Notes under the pieces: generated by a model | Database searches by the model: none | The model's input: the letters and a program-made list of their open reading frames with translations, nothing else | Told to the model about the DNA's origin: nothing | From: Actinocrinis puniceicyclus | GTDB lineage: Bacteria; Actinomycetota; Actinomycetes; Streptomycetales; Catenulisporaceae | NCBI RefSeq assembly: GCF_018283645.1 | Contig: NZ_JAGSXH010000037.1 | Location: 1 to 51,783, forward strand | Direction of reading: 5' to 3' | Length of the DNA: 51,783 nucleotides | Position numbers and translations under genes: made by a program | Part shown: positions 1 to 7,630 of the stretch, in pieces | How positions within the stretch are numbered: position 1 is the first letter of the stretch | How the letters are laid out: every line of letters starts with the position of its first letter

Positions 1-867
1 CCGCCGTACACTCCGCCGTACACTCCGCCCGTCACGGTCGTACCCCCTGGTGATACGCAGACCGGCTTCCCCTACGTCGACACGCCCCCTGGCAACACCT
101 CCACGCGGTACCCCCACGGTTCGATAGCCCGGGCCCAGATCCTGCTGCGCACGCAGTCCTGGCTCAGCGAACACGTGCCCTACAGCCAGAGCTCGTGGTG
201 GAAGGACGGCAACGGCGACTACCGGCAGGACTGCTCCGGCTACGTCTCCATGGCCTGGGCGCTGGACCCGAAAATCGACTTCTGGACCGGCAATCTGAAC
301 ACCGTCTCGCACGTGGTCGACGCGAGCGCGCTGCTGCCCGGCGACATCCTGCTCTCGGCCAGCCACACCGTGATCTTCGCGGGCTGGTCCGATTCCGCCC
401 ACACCACCTTCGACTACTACGAAGAATCGCGTCCGGGCACTGACGCGCGCTTCGTCGTGAGCGCGCCGCTGCAGGACTTCCTCGACAGCGGCTTCGCGCC
501 GTTCCGCTACGACGGCGTGGTCGATACGGCGGGCGAGCAACTGCCGCAGAACCCGGCGACCGGGCTGGACTTCTCCGCGCTGCAGGGGGGATCCAACGAG
601 CTGGCGCCCAACGGCAACGACACCGCGCAGCCGCCGCCGGCCCCGTGGCAGTCCGGCTTCCTGCCGTCCTCCAGCGCCAGCCTGGCCGCCGCGAGCCACG
701 GTAAGGACACGTCCATACAGGCGGCCGCGGCCGCGGAGAACGTGCAGCCGCCGCTGGGATTCGTCCTCGGTGCGTCAGGGACCGTGTTCCTGGTCGGCGG
801 AGTGGTGCTCGCGCGCGGTTACCCACAGCTGGCCTCCACGCGCAAGCGTCCCCGCCGCCGGCACTGA
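1..867 (+). CDS. NlpC/P60-like cell-wall hydrolase, 5' end missing
   Basis: The reading frame is open from the first base, so the N-terminus lies outside the window. The visible part starts with a Pro/Thr-rich stretch, then a papain-like NlpC/P60-type core: the catalytic-Cys motif DCSGYVSMAW, followed about 45 residues later by GDILLSASHTVIFAGW, which carries the expected catalytic His. Such enzymes cut peptide stems of peptidoglycan outside the membrane. After the core comes a Pro/Ser-rich spacer, a hydrophobic stretch (roughly GFVLGASGTVFLVGGVVLA) and a short Arg/Lys tail ending RKRPRRRH. This reads as a C-terminal membrane anchor, so the enzyme is probably tethered rather than released. 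The match is to the catalytic motifs only; substrate is unknown. A hairpin follows the stop codon. Confidence 0.75.
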   Translation, partial: PPYTPPYTPPVTVVPPGDTQTGFPYVDTPPGNTSTRYPHGSIARAQILLRTQSWLSEHVPYSQSSWWKDGNGDYRQDCSGYVSMAWALDPKIDFWTGNLNTVSHVVDASALLPGDILLSASHTVIFAGWSDSAHTTFDYYEESRPGTDARFVVSAPLQDFLDSGFAPFRYDGVVDTAGEQLPQNPATGLDFSALQGGSNELAPNGNDTAQPPPAPWQSGFLPSSSASLAAASHGKDTSIQAAAAAENVQPPLGFVLGASGTVFLVGGVVLARGYPQLASTRKRPRRRH

Positions 868-917
868 GCCACCGCCGGATCCAGGGGCGTATCAGCATTC
901 GTCTGGTACCTGTGATG

Positions 918-942
918 CCGGCGGTGCAAGAGGCACCGCCGG
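918..942 (+). terminator. Hairpin after the NlpC/P60-like gene
   Basis: A perfect 10-bp stem (CCGGCGGTGC / GCACCGCCGG) with a 5-nt loop lies 51 bp after the stop codon. There is no T-run, as is common in actinobacteria. It likely separates the hydrolase transcript from the chitinase promoter. Confidence 0.6.
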
Positions 943-973
943 GGTGATTCGCGTCGCCCCTTGCCCGTGAGCC

Positions 974-1017
974 GGGATTGGACTATACCTGTCGCCAGCA
1001 TGGTCTAGTCCAATCCC
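974..1017 (+). promoter_or_regulatory. Paired DasR-type (dre-like) operators of the chitinase promoter
   Basis: Two copies of a TGG-N5-CC(A/T)-type box occur: GATTGGACTATACCTG (976-991) and CATGGTCTAGTCCAAT (999-1014). Each resembles the dre box (AGTGGTCTAGACCACT-like) and the repeats long known in streptomycete chitinase promoters. In addition the outer sequences form a 16-bp inverted repeat (974-989 against 1002-1017) with one mismatch and a 12-nt centre. Known biology: DasR represses chitinase genes and is released by amino-sugar phosphates. TTGGAC at 978-983 may serve as a -35 element. Regulation by DasR is inferred. Confidence 0.65.
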
Positions 1018-1107
1018 GCAGTCGCGCCTGCTTCGCGCCGCTGCCCGCGCCAGTTCACCCGGACGGCCGTGCATTGCGTTCTCACATCCCGTCGTTGAGG
1101 AGAGCAC

Positions 1108-2445
1108 ATGCGCGAGAGCACCACCGGTACCACCGCGAGGCCGAGGCCCGGCAGAGGCCGGCGCCGGCTCGCGGGGATCGCCGCGGCGGGCGCGCTGCTC
1201 GCGGCGTCGGCTCCGGCCGCACAGGCCGCCGGCGTCACCGCGGACCACCGCGGCACCCCGGGCGGCGGAAAGGTGGCTATCGGGTTCTTCACCCAGTGGG
1301 GCATCTACTCCGGCTTCTTCGAGAAGAACCTGATCGCCGACGGGGCCGCCGCCCGGCTGACCGAGATCAACTACGCGTTCTCCAGCGTCTCCGCCGACGG
1401 CCAGTGCGTCTCCGGCGACAGCTGGGCCGACTACCAGCGGCCGTTCGCCGCCACCGAGGCGGTCAGCGGTGTCGCCGACGCCCCGGGCCAGGCGCTGGCC
1501 GGCAACTTCAACCAGCTCAGGGAGCTGAAGGCCGCCTACCCCGGCCTCAAGATCGTGATCTCCGTCGGCGGCTGGAGCTGGTCGAGCCACTTCTCCGCGC
1601 TGGCGGCGACCGAGGCCGGGCGGCAGAAGTTCGTGCGGTCCTGCGTTGCCCAGTACATCGACGGCGACATCCCGGGCCTGCCCGCGGGCGCCGCCAAGGG
1701 CGTCTTCGACGGCATCGACCTCGACTGGGAGTACCCGAACGAGCCCGGCGACAACAACCCGTACGGCCCGCAGGACACCGCTGACTTCACCGCGCTGCTC
1801 CAGGACTTGCGCGGTGCGCTGGACACCGCCGGCGAGGCGAGCCACCGGCACTACCTGCTGACCGCGGACACCTCCCCGAACCAGTACGCCGCCGCGCGGC
1901 AGCTTCAGCTCAAGAACGCGTCCAGGAGCGTGGACTGGTACAACGCCATGACCCTGGACTTCCACGGTGGCTGGGACTCCACCACCGACTTCGCCGCCAA
2001 CCTCTTCCCGGACCCGAACGACCCGCAGCCGGCCGACGCCAGGTTCTCGGTCGCGCAGAGCGTGGCCTATTACGAGTCCCAGGGCGTCCCGGCGAGCAAG
2101 ATCGCGCTTGAGCTGCCTTACTACGCGCACGCCTGGACCGGCGTGGGAGCGACCGGCGACGGGCTCTACCAGAGCGCGACGGGCCCGGCTGCGAGTGATC
2201 AGGCCGGGTACAAGACGGTGGTCACCGAACCCGGTACGGTGCACTTCGACCCGGTGACCGCGTCGGTCTGGAAGTACGATCCCGCCTCGCAGACGTTCTG
2301 GACCTATGACGACCCGCGCACGGTGTTCGCCAAGGGTCTCTACATCGATCTCAAGGGCCTGCGCGGCGCGTCGGTGTGGTCGCTCGACGGCGACGACGCG
2401 AACGGCTCGCTCACCGCGGCGCTGGCCACCGCCCTGCGGCGCTGA
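1108..2445 (+). CDS. Secreted GH18 chitinase
   Basis: The 445-residue product begins with an Arg-rich n-region and an Ala-rich signal peptide ending near AQA|AGV. The mature protein is a single GH18 barrel starting at GKVAIGFFTQWG. The catalytic motif DGIDLDWE fits DxxDxDxE, with Glu208 as the acid and Asp201, Asp204 and Asp206 alongside. It should hydrolyse beta-1,4-GlcNAc links in chitin outside the cell. No separate carbohydrate-binding module is visible, so it is a short, catalytic-domain-only chitinase. The start ATG follows GAGGAG at a good distance. Dre-like boxes upstream suggest induction by chitin breakdown products. Confidence 0.92.
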   Translation: MRESTTGTTARPRPGRGRRRLAGIAAAGALLAASAPAAQAAGVTADHRGTPGGGKVAIGFFTQWGIYSGFFEKNLIADGAAARLTEINYAFSSVSADGQCVSGDSWADYQRPFAATEAVSGVADAPGQALAGNFNQLRELKAAYPGLKIVISVGGWSWSSHFSALAATEAGRQKFVRSCVAQYIDGDIPGLPAGAAKGVFDGIDLDWEYPNEPGDNNPYGPQDTADFTALLQDLRGALDTAGEASHRHYLLTADTSPNQYAAARQLQLKNASRSVDWYNAMTLDFHGGWDSTTDFAANLFPDPNDPQPADARFSVAQSVAYYESQGVPASKIALELPYYAHAWTGVGATGDGLYQSATGPAASDQAGYKTVVTEPGTVHFDPVTASVWKYDPASQTFWTYDDPRTVFAKGLYIDLKGLRGASVWSLDGDDANGSLTAALATALRR

Positions 2446-2481
2446 GAGAGTCCCTGTAGCCGCCAAGAAGGCAGGTCGGCC

Positions 2482-2522
2482 GTGTTCGCCCCGGCGGGGG
2501 AAGCTTCCGCAGGGGCGAACAC
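2482..2522. terminator. Bidirectional hairpin between chitinase and L,D-transpeptidase
   Basis: GTGTTCGCCCC (2482-2492) pairs perfectly with GGGGCGAACAC (2512-2522); the 19-nt centre contains the palindrome GGAAGCTTCC and can fold further. It lies between two converging genes and can serve both. Confidence 0.7.
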
Positions 2523-2539
2523 GCATCAGAGAGCCGAGC

Positions 2540-2564
2540 GGTCCGGTCCGGTCCGGTCCGGTCC
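2540..2564. repeat. Five tandem copies of GGTCC
   Basis: Five uninterrupted GGTCC pentamers lie between the terminator hairpin and the stop codon of the L,D-transpeptidase gene. They look like slippage-type repeats; no function is evident. Confidence 0.8.
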
Positions 2565-2567
2565 GGG

Positions 2568-3788
2568 TCAGCTCGTGGCGGAGCCGGCGAGCCAATGCGA
2601 CCAGGACTCCTGCCAATCGGCGAAGCCGTTGCCGGGGGAGACCTGCCGTGGCGAGTTGATCACCCGCACGACGTCTCCCGGCAGCGTGTTGGCGAAGAAC
2701 CATTCGGCGTTGACCGGCGAAGCGCCTACGCAGCCGTGGCTGACGTTACGCACGCCCTGTGCGTATACCGACCACGGCGCCGAGTGCACGTACGTGCCCG
2801 AATACGTTATGTGCACGTCCCACTTGACATCCGGGATGTCATAAGCGTCGCCGAGCCCTGCGGTACGCGAGTCCATCCGCACGTCCGGCGACTTGTCGAT
2901 CACCGCGAATGTGCCACCCCAGGTGTCCAGACCGGGCATACCGCCGGTGACCGCGAACGTACGGACCACTTGCCCGGACCGTCGCACGGCGGCCTCATGC
3001 GTCTTCAGATCGATCGTCGTCTCCTGATCCCGGCTGACGGTGAAACTGACGCCGTGGTCCGCGGCCACGTAATGTCCGTACCCGTCACCGAGACCGTTGA
3101 GCTCCATCCGCACGCTGACCCTGGTGCCGGGCCGCCAGAAGCTCTGCGGCCGGTAGTCGACGCGGCTGGCCGACAGCCAACTCCAGCGCCCAGGCTGCGG
3201 CGGGTCCGAGGCGACGGTCAGCGCCCGCTCGATCGACTCGCGGGCCCGCGGCGCGATCGGCCGGGCGAAGGAGAGCACCACCGGCTGGCCCACCCCGACC
3301 ACGGCGCCGTCACCCGGGGCGATCAGGGCGATCTTCAGCGGATCGTTCGGGCGGCCGGTGCTGAACTCGGATTCCTGCAGGCCGGTGCGGCCCGCCGCGT
3401 TCAAGGTCACCGCGCTCAGTTCATACGACACGCCGGCGCGCAGCGGGCCGCAGGAGCTCCAGGTGCGGCGGTCGGCGCTGAAGACACCCGGCACGCTCTC
3501 GGTCCGGTAGGCCAGTTCCACGGCTCCGACCCGCTCGCCGGGCGGCGCGGTGACCGTCACAGGGCCCTCGGGGGAGACGTCCGTGGCTCCGTCGGGCACG
3601 GAGAGCGCCGCCGGAGCGACATCCGCAGGTCCCGCCTGCCGGGCGGAGGCCGCCTGGTTTTCTGCGGCCGCGCGGGCCTCGTCGTCCCCGGGACCTGTGG
3701 CGAACCCGACCCAGCCGGCCGCGACGACGGTGGCACCGGCGACGCCCAGGGCCGCCGGTGACAACCATCGTCTGCGTGTTGCATCCAC
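2568..3788 (-). CDS. L,D-transpeptidase (YkuD family) with Ig-like region
   Basis: The 406-residue protein has a short basic N-terminus followed by a hydrophobic segment (about residues 12-30), so it is exported and probably membrane-anchored or a lipid-free secreted enzyme. Residues about 60-240 resemble the beta-sandwich (Ig-like) domains of actinobacterial L,D-transpeptidases. The catalytic YkuD domain at the C-terminus carries SHGCVGASP with the nucleophile Cys353, preceded by a conserved His in TYVHSAPWS. It should make 3-3 cross-links in peptidoglycan using tetrapeptide donors. The start is GTG; a GGGAG lies about 13 nt upstream, so spacing is not ideal, but no better in-frame start is present. 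It faces the chitinase gene across a shared terminator. Confidence 0.9.
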   Translation of the reverse strand: MDATRRRWLSPAALGVAGATVVAAGWVGFATGPGDDEARAAAENQAASARQAGPADVAPAALSVPDGATDVSPEGPVTVTAPPGERVGAVELAYRTESVPGVFSADRRTWSSCGPLRAGVSYELSAVTLNAAGRTGLQESEFSTGRPNDPLKIALIAPGDGAVVGVGQPVVLSFARPIAPRARESIERALTVASDPPQPGRWSWLSASRVDYRPQSFWRPGTRVSVRMELNGLGDGYGHYVAADHGVSFTVSRDQETTIDLKTHEAAVRRSGQVVRTFAVTGGMPGLDTWGGTFAVIDKSPDVRMDSRTAGLGDAYDIPDVKWDVHITYSGTYVHSAPWSVYAQGVRNVSHGCVGASPVNAEWFFANTLPGDVVRVINSPRQVSPGNGFADWQESWSHWLAGSATS

Positions 3789-3899
3789 AACAGAATATTT
3801 ACTCCCAAGCTCGCCGAGTCACCCGGCGGGCTGGGCCGAACGAGTGGAGCCCGGTCGGCTTGTCACTCCGGTCGTGCCGCGCCTGATCGCAGCGTTGGC

Positions 3900-6005
3900 T
3901 CAGCTCACCGGCACCGGCACGCGTACTGTCGTCTCGTCGAAGTCGTCGCTGCGGATCGTGATCGACACCTGCCACTGGCCGGCGACGCTCAGGACGACCG
4001 ACTGGTCGATGTAATGACCGGGACCGGTGGCGATCACCTTCGCGTCAATCGGCCCGAGCTTGCGCGCGGGCAGCGAGTATGCGATGGACACCGCCACCGG
4101 GCTGTACGGCTCGCCCTTGGTGTTCTCGATCAGCACGTGCGTCTGGTTCGGGCCGACCTTCCCGGGCTCGACCAACACCAGCATCGTGCCCGAGGCGGTG
4201 CCGGTGTCGAACGGCAGCGAGATGTCCGTGGAGCCGGGCTGATTCGACAGGCCGTTCGCGCCGCGCCCCGGCACCGACGCCACCACGACAGCCGTCACCG
4301 CCAGCACGACGAGCACGACGGCGCTTTCCGCGGCCACGGAGCGCCGCAGCCGACGCAGGATCGCCAGCGTCGCGGAGGACTCGGAGACGGTGCCGCCGGG
4401 CCGCGGTACGCCGCCGACGCGTGCGGTGCGCCTACCAGGCTTGTTCATCCCCGGCCGACGCGCCGGACGCCCGGAGGCCCGCGAGCCGGCGACCGCAGCC
4501 GAGACCCGCGTTAGCGCCGCCGGTTCCCTGATCGTCCCGGAGCCATCGCGGGTGTCGATCGAGCTCGTCAGGACCTCATCGCGGTCCTTGGCGGCTGCGA
4601 CTGCGGGACCCGGCGTACCCGCCGAGCGCGTCGCTGCTGACTCGCTGGTCGTGCCAGCCGTGCCAGTCGTGCCCGATGCGGATGGCGCGGCCGGCGCGGT
4701 TGCCGAGAGCGATGCGTTGACCCCCGAGGCGATCAGCCGGCGTGCCAAGTACCCGAACCCGACCAGCACCAGAAGCCCAGCGATCTTGACGAGGATAAGG
4801 CGCCCGTACGTCTCCCCGAACAGGATGTGCAACGAGCCGACGTCCCGCCACGCCTGATATGTACCGGTCGAGATCATTACGCACACGCAGGCCAGCGCGA
4901 CGGTCGAGAATCGGTTGACCGCGGACGCCGCCTGCTTGACCCGCACCGGAGCGTGCGGTTCCGGTATGCGCAGCGCCACGAGGGACAGCATCGCCAGCCC
5001 GCCGAGCCAGACCGACATGGCGGTCAGGTGCAGGATGTCCGAAGCCACGGAGAGCGGCACCTGGATGCCGGTCGAGGCGTGTCCCGTCCCGGCCCACGTC
5101 GCCGCGAGACCCATCGTGACGACGAGCGCGATCGACGCGGACCGCAGCCGCGCCGCGAGGCCCGCCTCGGTGAGCCGCTGCACGCCGATCGCCGCCGCGG
5201 GCGCGGCGAGGGCCAGGGCAAGCACCCTGATCTCGATCAACGTGCCGAAACGGGTGGCCGCGGTGGACTGGATCACGGAAGGGTCGAAGATCCGCGACAG
5301 CGGCAGCCCGCTCGCATAGACGCCCTGCAGCAGAAGTTCCAGCACGCTCGACGCGACCAGCGCCGTCCAGCCGGCGATGATCAGCCGGAGCGCGCCTCGC
5401 GCCACCGCACCCGCCGGCCAACACAGCGCAAGGAACACGACAGCGCCGGCCAGCAGCGCGAACGACAGGTAAGCGGCCCACCGCGCGACGCCATAGGCGA
5501 CGCCCGCGAACGCGCCGGCCCGGGTGACGATCGCGTTCGGATCCACCGTCGTCCTGCTCGGTGCGCCGATCGAGAACGAGAACGCGCCGGAGACCGGGTG
5601 CGAGTCGGCGGAGATCACGTGCCAGGCGACGGTGTAGGTGCCGTTGCCCAGCCCGGAGCGCAGCGCGATCGTGACGATGTCGTCCTGGGCGCCGTGCGCG
5701 GTGTTGCCGTTGTCGACCCGCTGCCCGCTCGGGCTGAACACCCGCAGGCTGTCGGCGCTCACCCCGACCGATTCGTCGAACTGCGCCGCGATGACGGCGG
5801 GCTGCGCCGCGAGAACCGACCCGTCCGAGGGGTCCGTGCGCACGAGGGTGGCGTGCGCGGCGGCGGGGCCCGCCGCGGCGAGCACGAGCGCGAGCGCGGC
5901 GACGACGCCCGCGAGCAGGCGGCGCGCCCGGGACGGGCCGCTTCTGCTTTCGGCGGTGAGTGTTCCCGAGCCCGGGCGGGAAGCGGCGGCTTGATGATCG
6001 GTCAC
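3900..6005 (-). CDS. CopC-CopD fusion copper-uptake protein
   Basis: The 701-residue protein joins a CopC domain to a CopD membrane domain. A signal peptide ends AAA|HATL, which would leave His51 as the mature N-terminus, the usual Cu(II) ligand of CopC; a second likely ligand is in DSHPVSG (about residue 135). Several membrane helices follow (from about residue 165 to 430), then a long Thr/Ser/Ala/Arg-rich cytoplasmic or linker segment (about 430-550), another helix (VVLVVLAVTAVVVASV) and a C-terminal beta-rich domain resembling the YcnJ C-terminal region. Function: binding copper outside and moving it inwards, known for CopCD/YcnJ families. The GTG start is 6 bp after the stop of the upstream YcnI-like gene, so the two are almost certainly cotranscribed. 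Confidence 0.88.
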   Translation of the reverse strand: MTDHQAAASRPGSGTLTAESRSGPSRARRLLAGVVAALALVLAAAGPAAAHATLVRTDPSDGSVLAAQPAVIAAQFDESVGVSADSLRVFSPSGQRVDNGNTAHGAQDDIVTIALRSGLGNGTYTVAWHVISADSHPVSGAFSFSIGAPSRTTVDPNAIVTRAGAFAGVAYGVARWAAYLSFALLAGAVVFLALCWPAGAVARGALRLIIAGWTALVASSVLELLLQGVYASGLPLSRIFDPSVIQSTAATRFGTLIEIRVLALALAAPAAAIGVQRLTEAGLAARLRSASIALVVTMGLAATWAGTGHASTGIQVPLSVASDILHLTAMSVWLGGLAMLSLVALRIPEPHAPVRVKQAASAVNRFSTVALACVCVMISTGTYQAWRDVGSLHILFGETYGRLILVKIAGLLVLVGFGYLARRLIASGVNASLSATAPAAPSASGTTGTAGTTSESAATRSAGTPGPAVAAAKDRDEVLTSSIDTRDGSGTIREPAALTRVSAAVAGSRASGRPARRPGMNKPGRRTARVGGVPRPGGTVSESSATLAILRRLRRSVAAESAVVLVVLAVTAVVVASVPGRGANGLSNQPGSTDISLPFDTGTASGTMLVLVEPGKVGPNQTHVLIENTKGEPYSPVAVSIAYSLPARKLGPIDAKVIATGPGHYIDQSVVLSVAGQWQVSITIRSDDFDETTVRVPVPVS

Positions 6006-6011
6006 GTCGGC

Positions 6012-6836
6012 TCAGGATTCCGTGCGTCGCCGCGACAGCAGGGTGAGCGCGAGAGCGGCGAGGCCCGCGGCCAGACCGAGCGCGCCGAGCACGATACCCG
6101 CAGTATCGGACCCCGAGCCGCCTGAGGAGCGCGCGGCAGCCGCCGCCGCGCTGTCAGCGGCCGCAGCGGCGCCCGAGCCGGTGCTGCTCGTTCCCGCACC
6201 GGCGCTCTCGGCAGCGGTCAGCGTGAGCACGGGTGCCGGGTGGTCCGGACCCGGCTGGCCGGCCTCGGGCAGGTCGATCCAGCGCACGATCGTGCCGTCG
6301 GAATACGTCTGCACCGCCTTGAACACCAGCCGACCGGTGTCCTTCGGCAGCGGGTCGACCGAGATCTGGAAGTCCTCGTACTGGCCGACCGGGATGTTCC
6401 CACCGGTCCAGTCGACCTCGCTGACCGCGGTGGTGAAGGTGCCGTCGTCGGTCTTGAGCGGTGTGGCCAGGGTCGTGGTCTTCACCGTGACCGTCCAGCC
6501 GGGAATCTGTTTCGGCAGCACCTGCGCGATCGGGTGGTCGGTCGGAATCTGGACTCGCACCTGGGTGGTCGTGGCGCTCGACCCCTCGTTGGGCACCCGG
6601 AAGGTCAGCTCGGCCGTGGCGCCTTTCGGCAGCGAGTCGGGCGAGACGGACACGTGCGCCGCGGCCGGCAGCGCGGTCGCCGCGACGAGGGCAATCGCGG
6701 TGATGGCCGCGGCGGCGGTTCTACGAGGCGTGGCTTTACGGGGCGTGGCCTTACGAGGCGTGGCTTTACGATGCGTGGTTTTACGATGCGTGGTTTTGCG
6801 GCGCGCGGACGAGCTGGGCACGTCGAGGTGAAGCAT
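6012..6836 (-). CDS. YcnI-like (DUF1775) copper-binding membrane protein
   Basis: The start used is the ATG at 6836 (274 residues); an in-frame GTG at 6854 is an alternative and neither has a convincing ribosome site. After a strongly basic leader and a hydrophobic stretch the likely cleavage is PAAA|HVSVSP, which would expose a His at the mature N-terminus. In YcnI proteins this His forms a one-histidine copper site. The DUF1775 domain (about residues 61-190) is followed by a Ser/Gly/Ala linker and a C-terminal helix (IVLGALGLAAGLAALALTLL) with RRR after it, giving an outward-facing, membrane-anchored protein. It is the upstream partner of the CopC-CopD fusion. The leader carries five tandem RK[TA]T[HP] pentapeptides, which is unusual. 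Confidence 0.85.
   Translation of the reverse strand: MLHLDVPSSSARRKTTHRKTTHRKATPRKATPRKATPRRTAAAAITAIALVAATALPAAAHVSVSPDSLPKGATAELTFRVPNEGSSATTTQVRVQIPTDHPIAQVLPKQIPGWTVTVKTTTLATPLKTDDGTFTTAVSEVDWTGGNIPVGQYEDFQISVDPLPKDTGRLVFKAVQTYSDGTIVRWIDLPEAGQPGPDHPAPVLTLTAAESAGAGTSSTGSGAAAAADSAAAAAARSSGGSGSDTAGIVLGALGLAAGLAALALTLLSRRRTES
6726..6800 (-). repeat. Five tandem 15-bp units coding RK[TA]T[HP]
   Basis: Five in-frame 15-bp units encode RKTTH, RKTTH, RKATP, RKATP and RKATP just before the hydrophobic core of the YcnI-like signal peptide. Two units end in His, three in Pro. Copy number could vary by slippage without breaking the frame. Confidence 0.9.
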
Positions 6837-6913
6837 GCGATTGGTCCGTTCCACGGAGAGGCCTGATACACCGGTAAGTGGGTGGTGACTACCTGCGCGA
6901 TGTGTTGCGGGTA

Positions 6914-7552
6914 CTACGCGATGACAGGCGGCCCGCGGAACGTGATAGTCGTCAGCAGCGGCGCGGGAGGCCGCCTAAAGCCCCTGTCCTGTGCTGCACA
7001 GCAGATGCGCGGCATCTCGTCCAGGCGGAAGCACAACACGGTGGCGAGCACCGCGAGCGCGCGCCGCAGCGACCGGCACGGTGCCGCGGTGATCACACCG
7101 GCGGCGCGGCAGAGCGCGAAGAAGTCCCGTTCCCCCAGACCGAGCCACCAGCCGCACACCACGACCGCCAGAGCATGCGCGGTGATCATGGTGAGCGCGG
7201 CGGTGTAGCCGTTCGGCTGGGCCATGGTCATACCCGGCATGCCGTCAGCAGGAGCCGGCGCGGAAGCCGTGACGTGCGCTGCGGCCGCGTCGAAGTGGGC
7301 GAAGAGGCAATGCAGGGCCAGCTGGGCGGCCCCGAGCGCGGCGGTCAGCGCCGGCCATGAGCGCTCCCGTGCCAGACCGGCCCACGCCGCGACCCAGGCC
7401 GCGGGCAGGCTCAGGCCGATCGCGGCCCAGGCGGCGTGACAGCCGCCGGCCGCCTCGTGCAGGGTCGCGCCCACGCCGACGCAGACCAGCGCGACAAGCG
7501 CGGCGCGCAGCGAACGGTGCGGCGAATACGAGGCGGACGACACGTCAGTCAT
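6914..7552 (-). CDS. Integral membrane protein of the copper cluster
   Basis: The 212-residue protein has four to five predicted membrane helices (for example SLRAALVALVCVGVGATL near the start and TAALTMITAHALAVVVCGWW later). Between helices is the loop DGMPGMTMAQPNG, with three Met, plus several His residues (GATLHEA, ALHCLF, AHFDAAAAH); Met/His loops are common in copper-handling membrane proteins. A C-terminal segment has Cys pairs (RICCAAQ). I do not recognise a named family. The ATG start has only a weak ribosome site. It is followed 59-77 bp later by the YcnI-like and CopCD genes on the same strand, and a palindrome lies 24 bp upstream. A copper role is inferred from composition and position. 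Confidence 0.7.
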   Translation of the reverse strand: MTDVSSASYSPHRSLRAALVALVCVGVGATLHEAAGGCHAAWAAIGLSLPAAWVAAWAGLARERSWPALTAALGAAQLALHCLFAHFDAAAAHVTASAPAPADGMPGMTMAQPNGYTAALTMITAHALAVVVCGWWLGLGERDFFALCRAAGVITAAPCRSLRRALAVLATVLCFRLDEMPRICCAAQDRGFRRPPAPLLTTITFRGPPVIA

Positions 7553-7575
7553 CGTTTCGCATCCGTGCCGGGAGA

Positions 7576-7590
7576 CATACGCGGCGTATG
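7576..7590. promoter_or_regulatory. 15-bp palindrome upstream of the copper cluster
   Basis: CATACGC-G-GCGTATG is a perfect 7+1+7 palindrome 24 bp upstream of the membrane-protein start. Its position fits an operator controlling the minus-strand copper genes. It does not match a CsoR consensus that I know, so the regulator is unknown. Confidence 0.45.
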
Positions 7591-7630
7591 CACTACTGTC
7601 ACCGGCGCGCCTAACACTGTCGACCGGCTG

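Noticed and set aside
978-1006. TTGGAC ... TGGTCT as a complete chitinase promoter
   Set aside because: The -10 hexamer is too poor; the dre-like signal is the stronger reading.
892-2703. A 603-codon open frame on the minus strand over the chitinase
   Set aside because: It is antisense to a clear GH18 gene, has Arg/Gly-rich shadow composition and no ribosome site.
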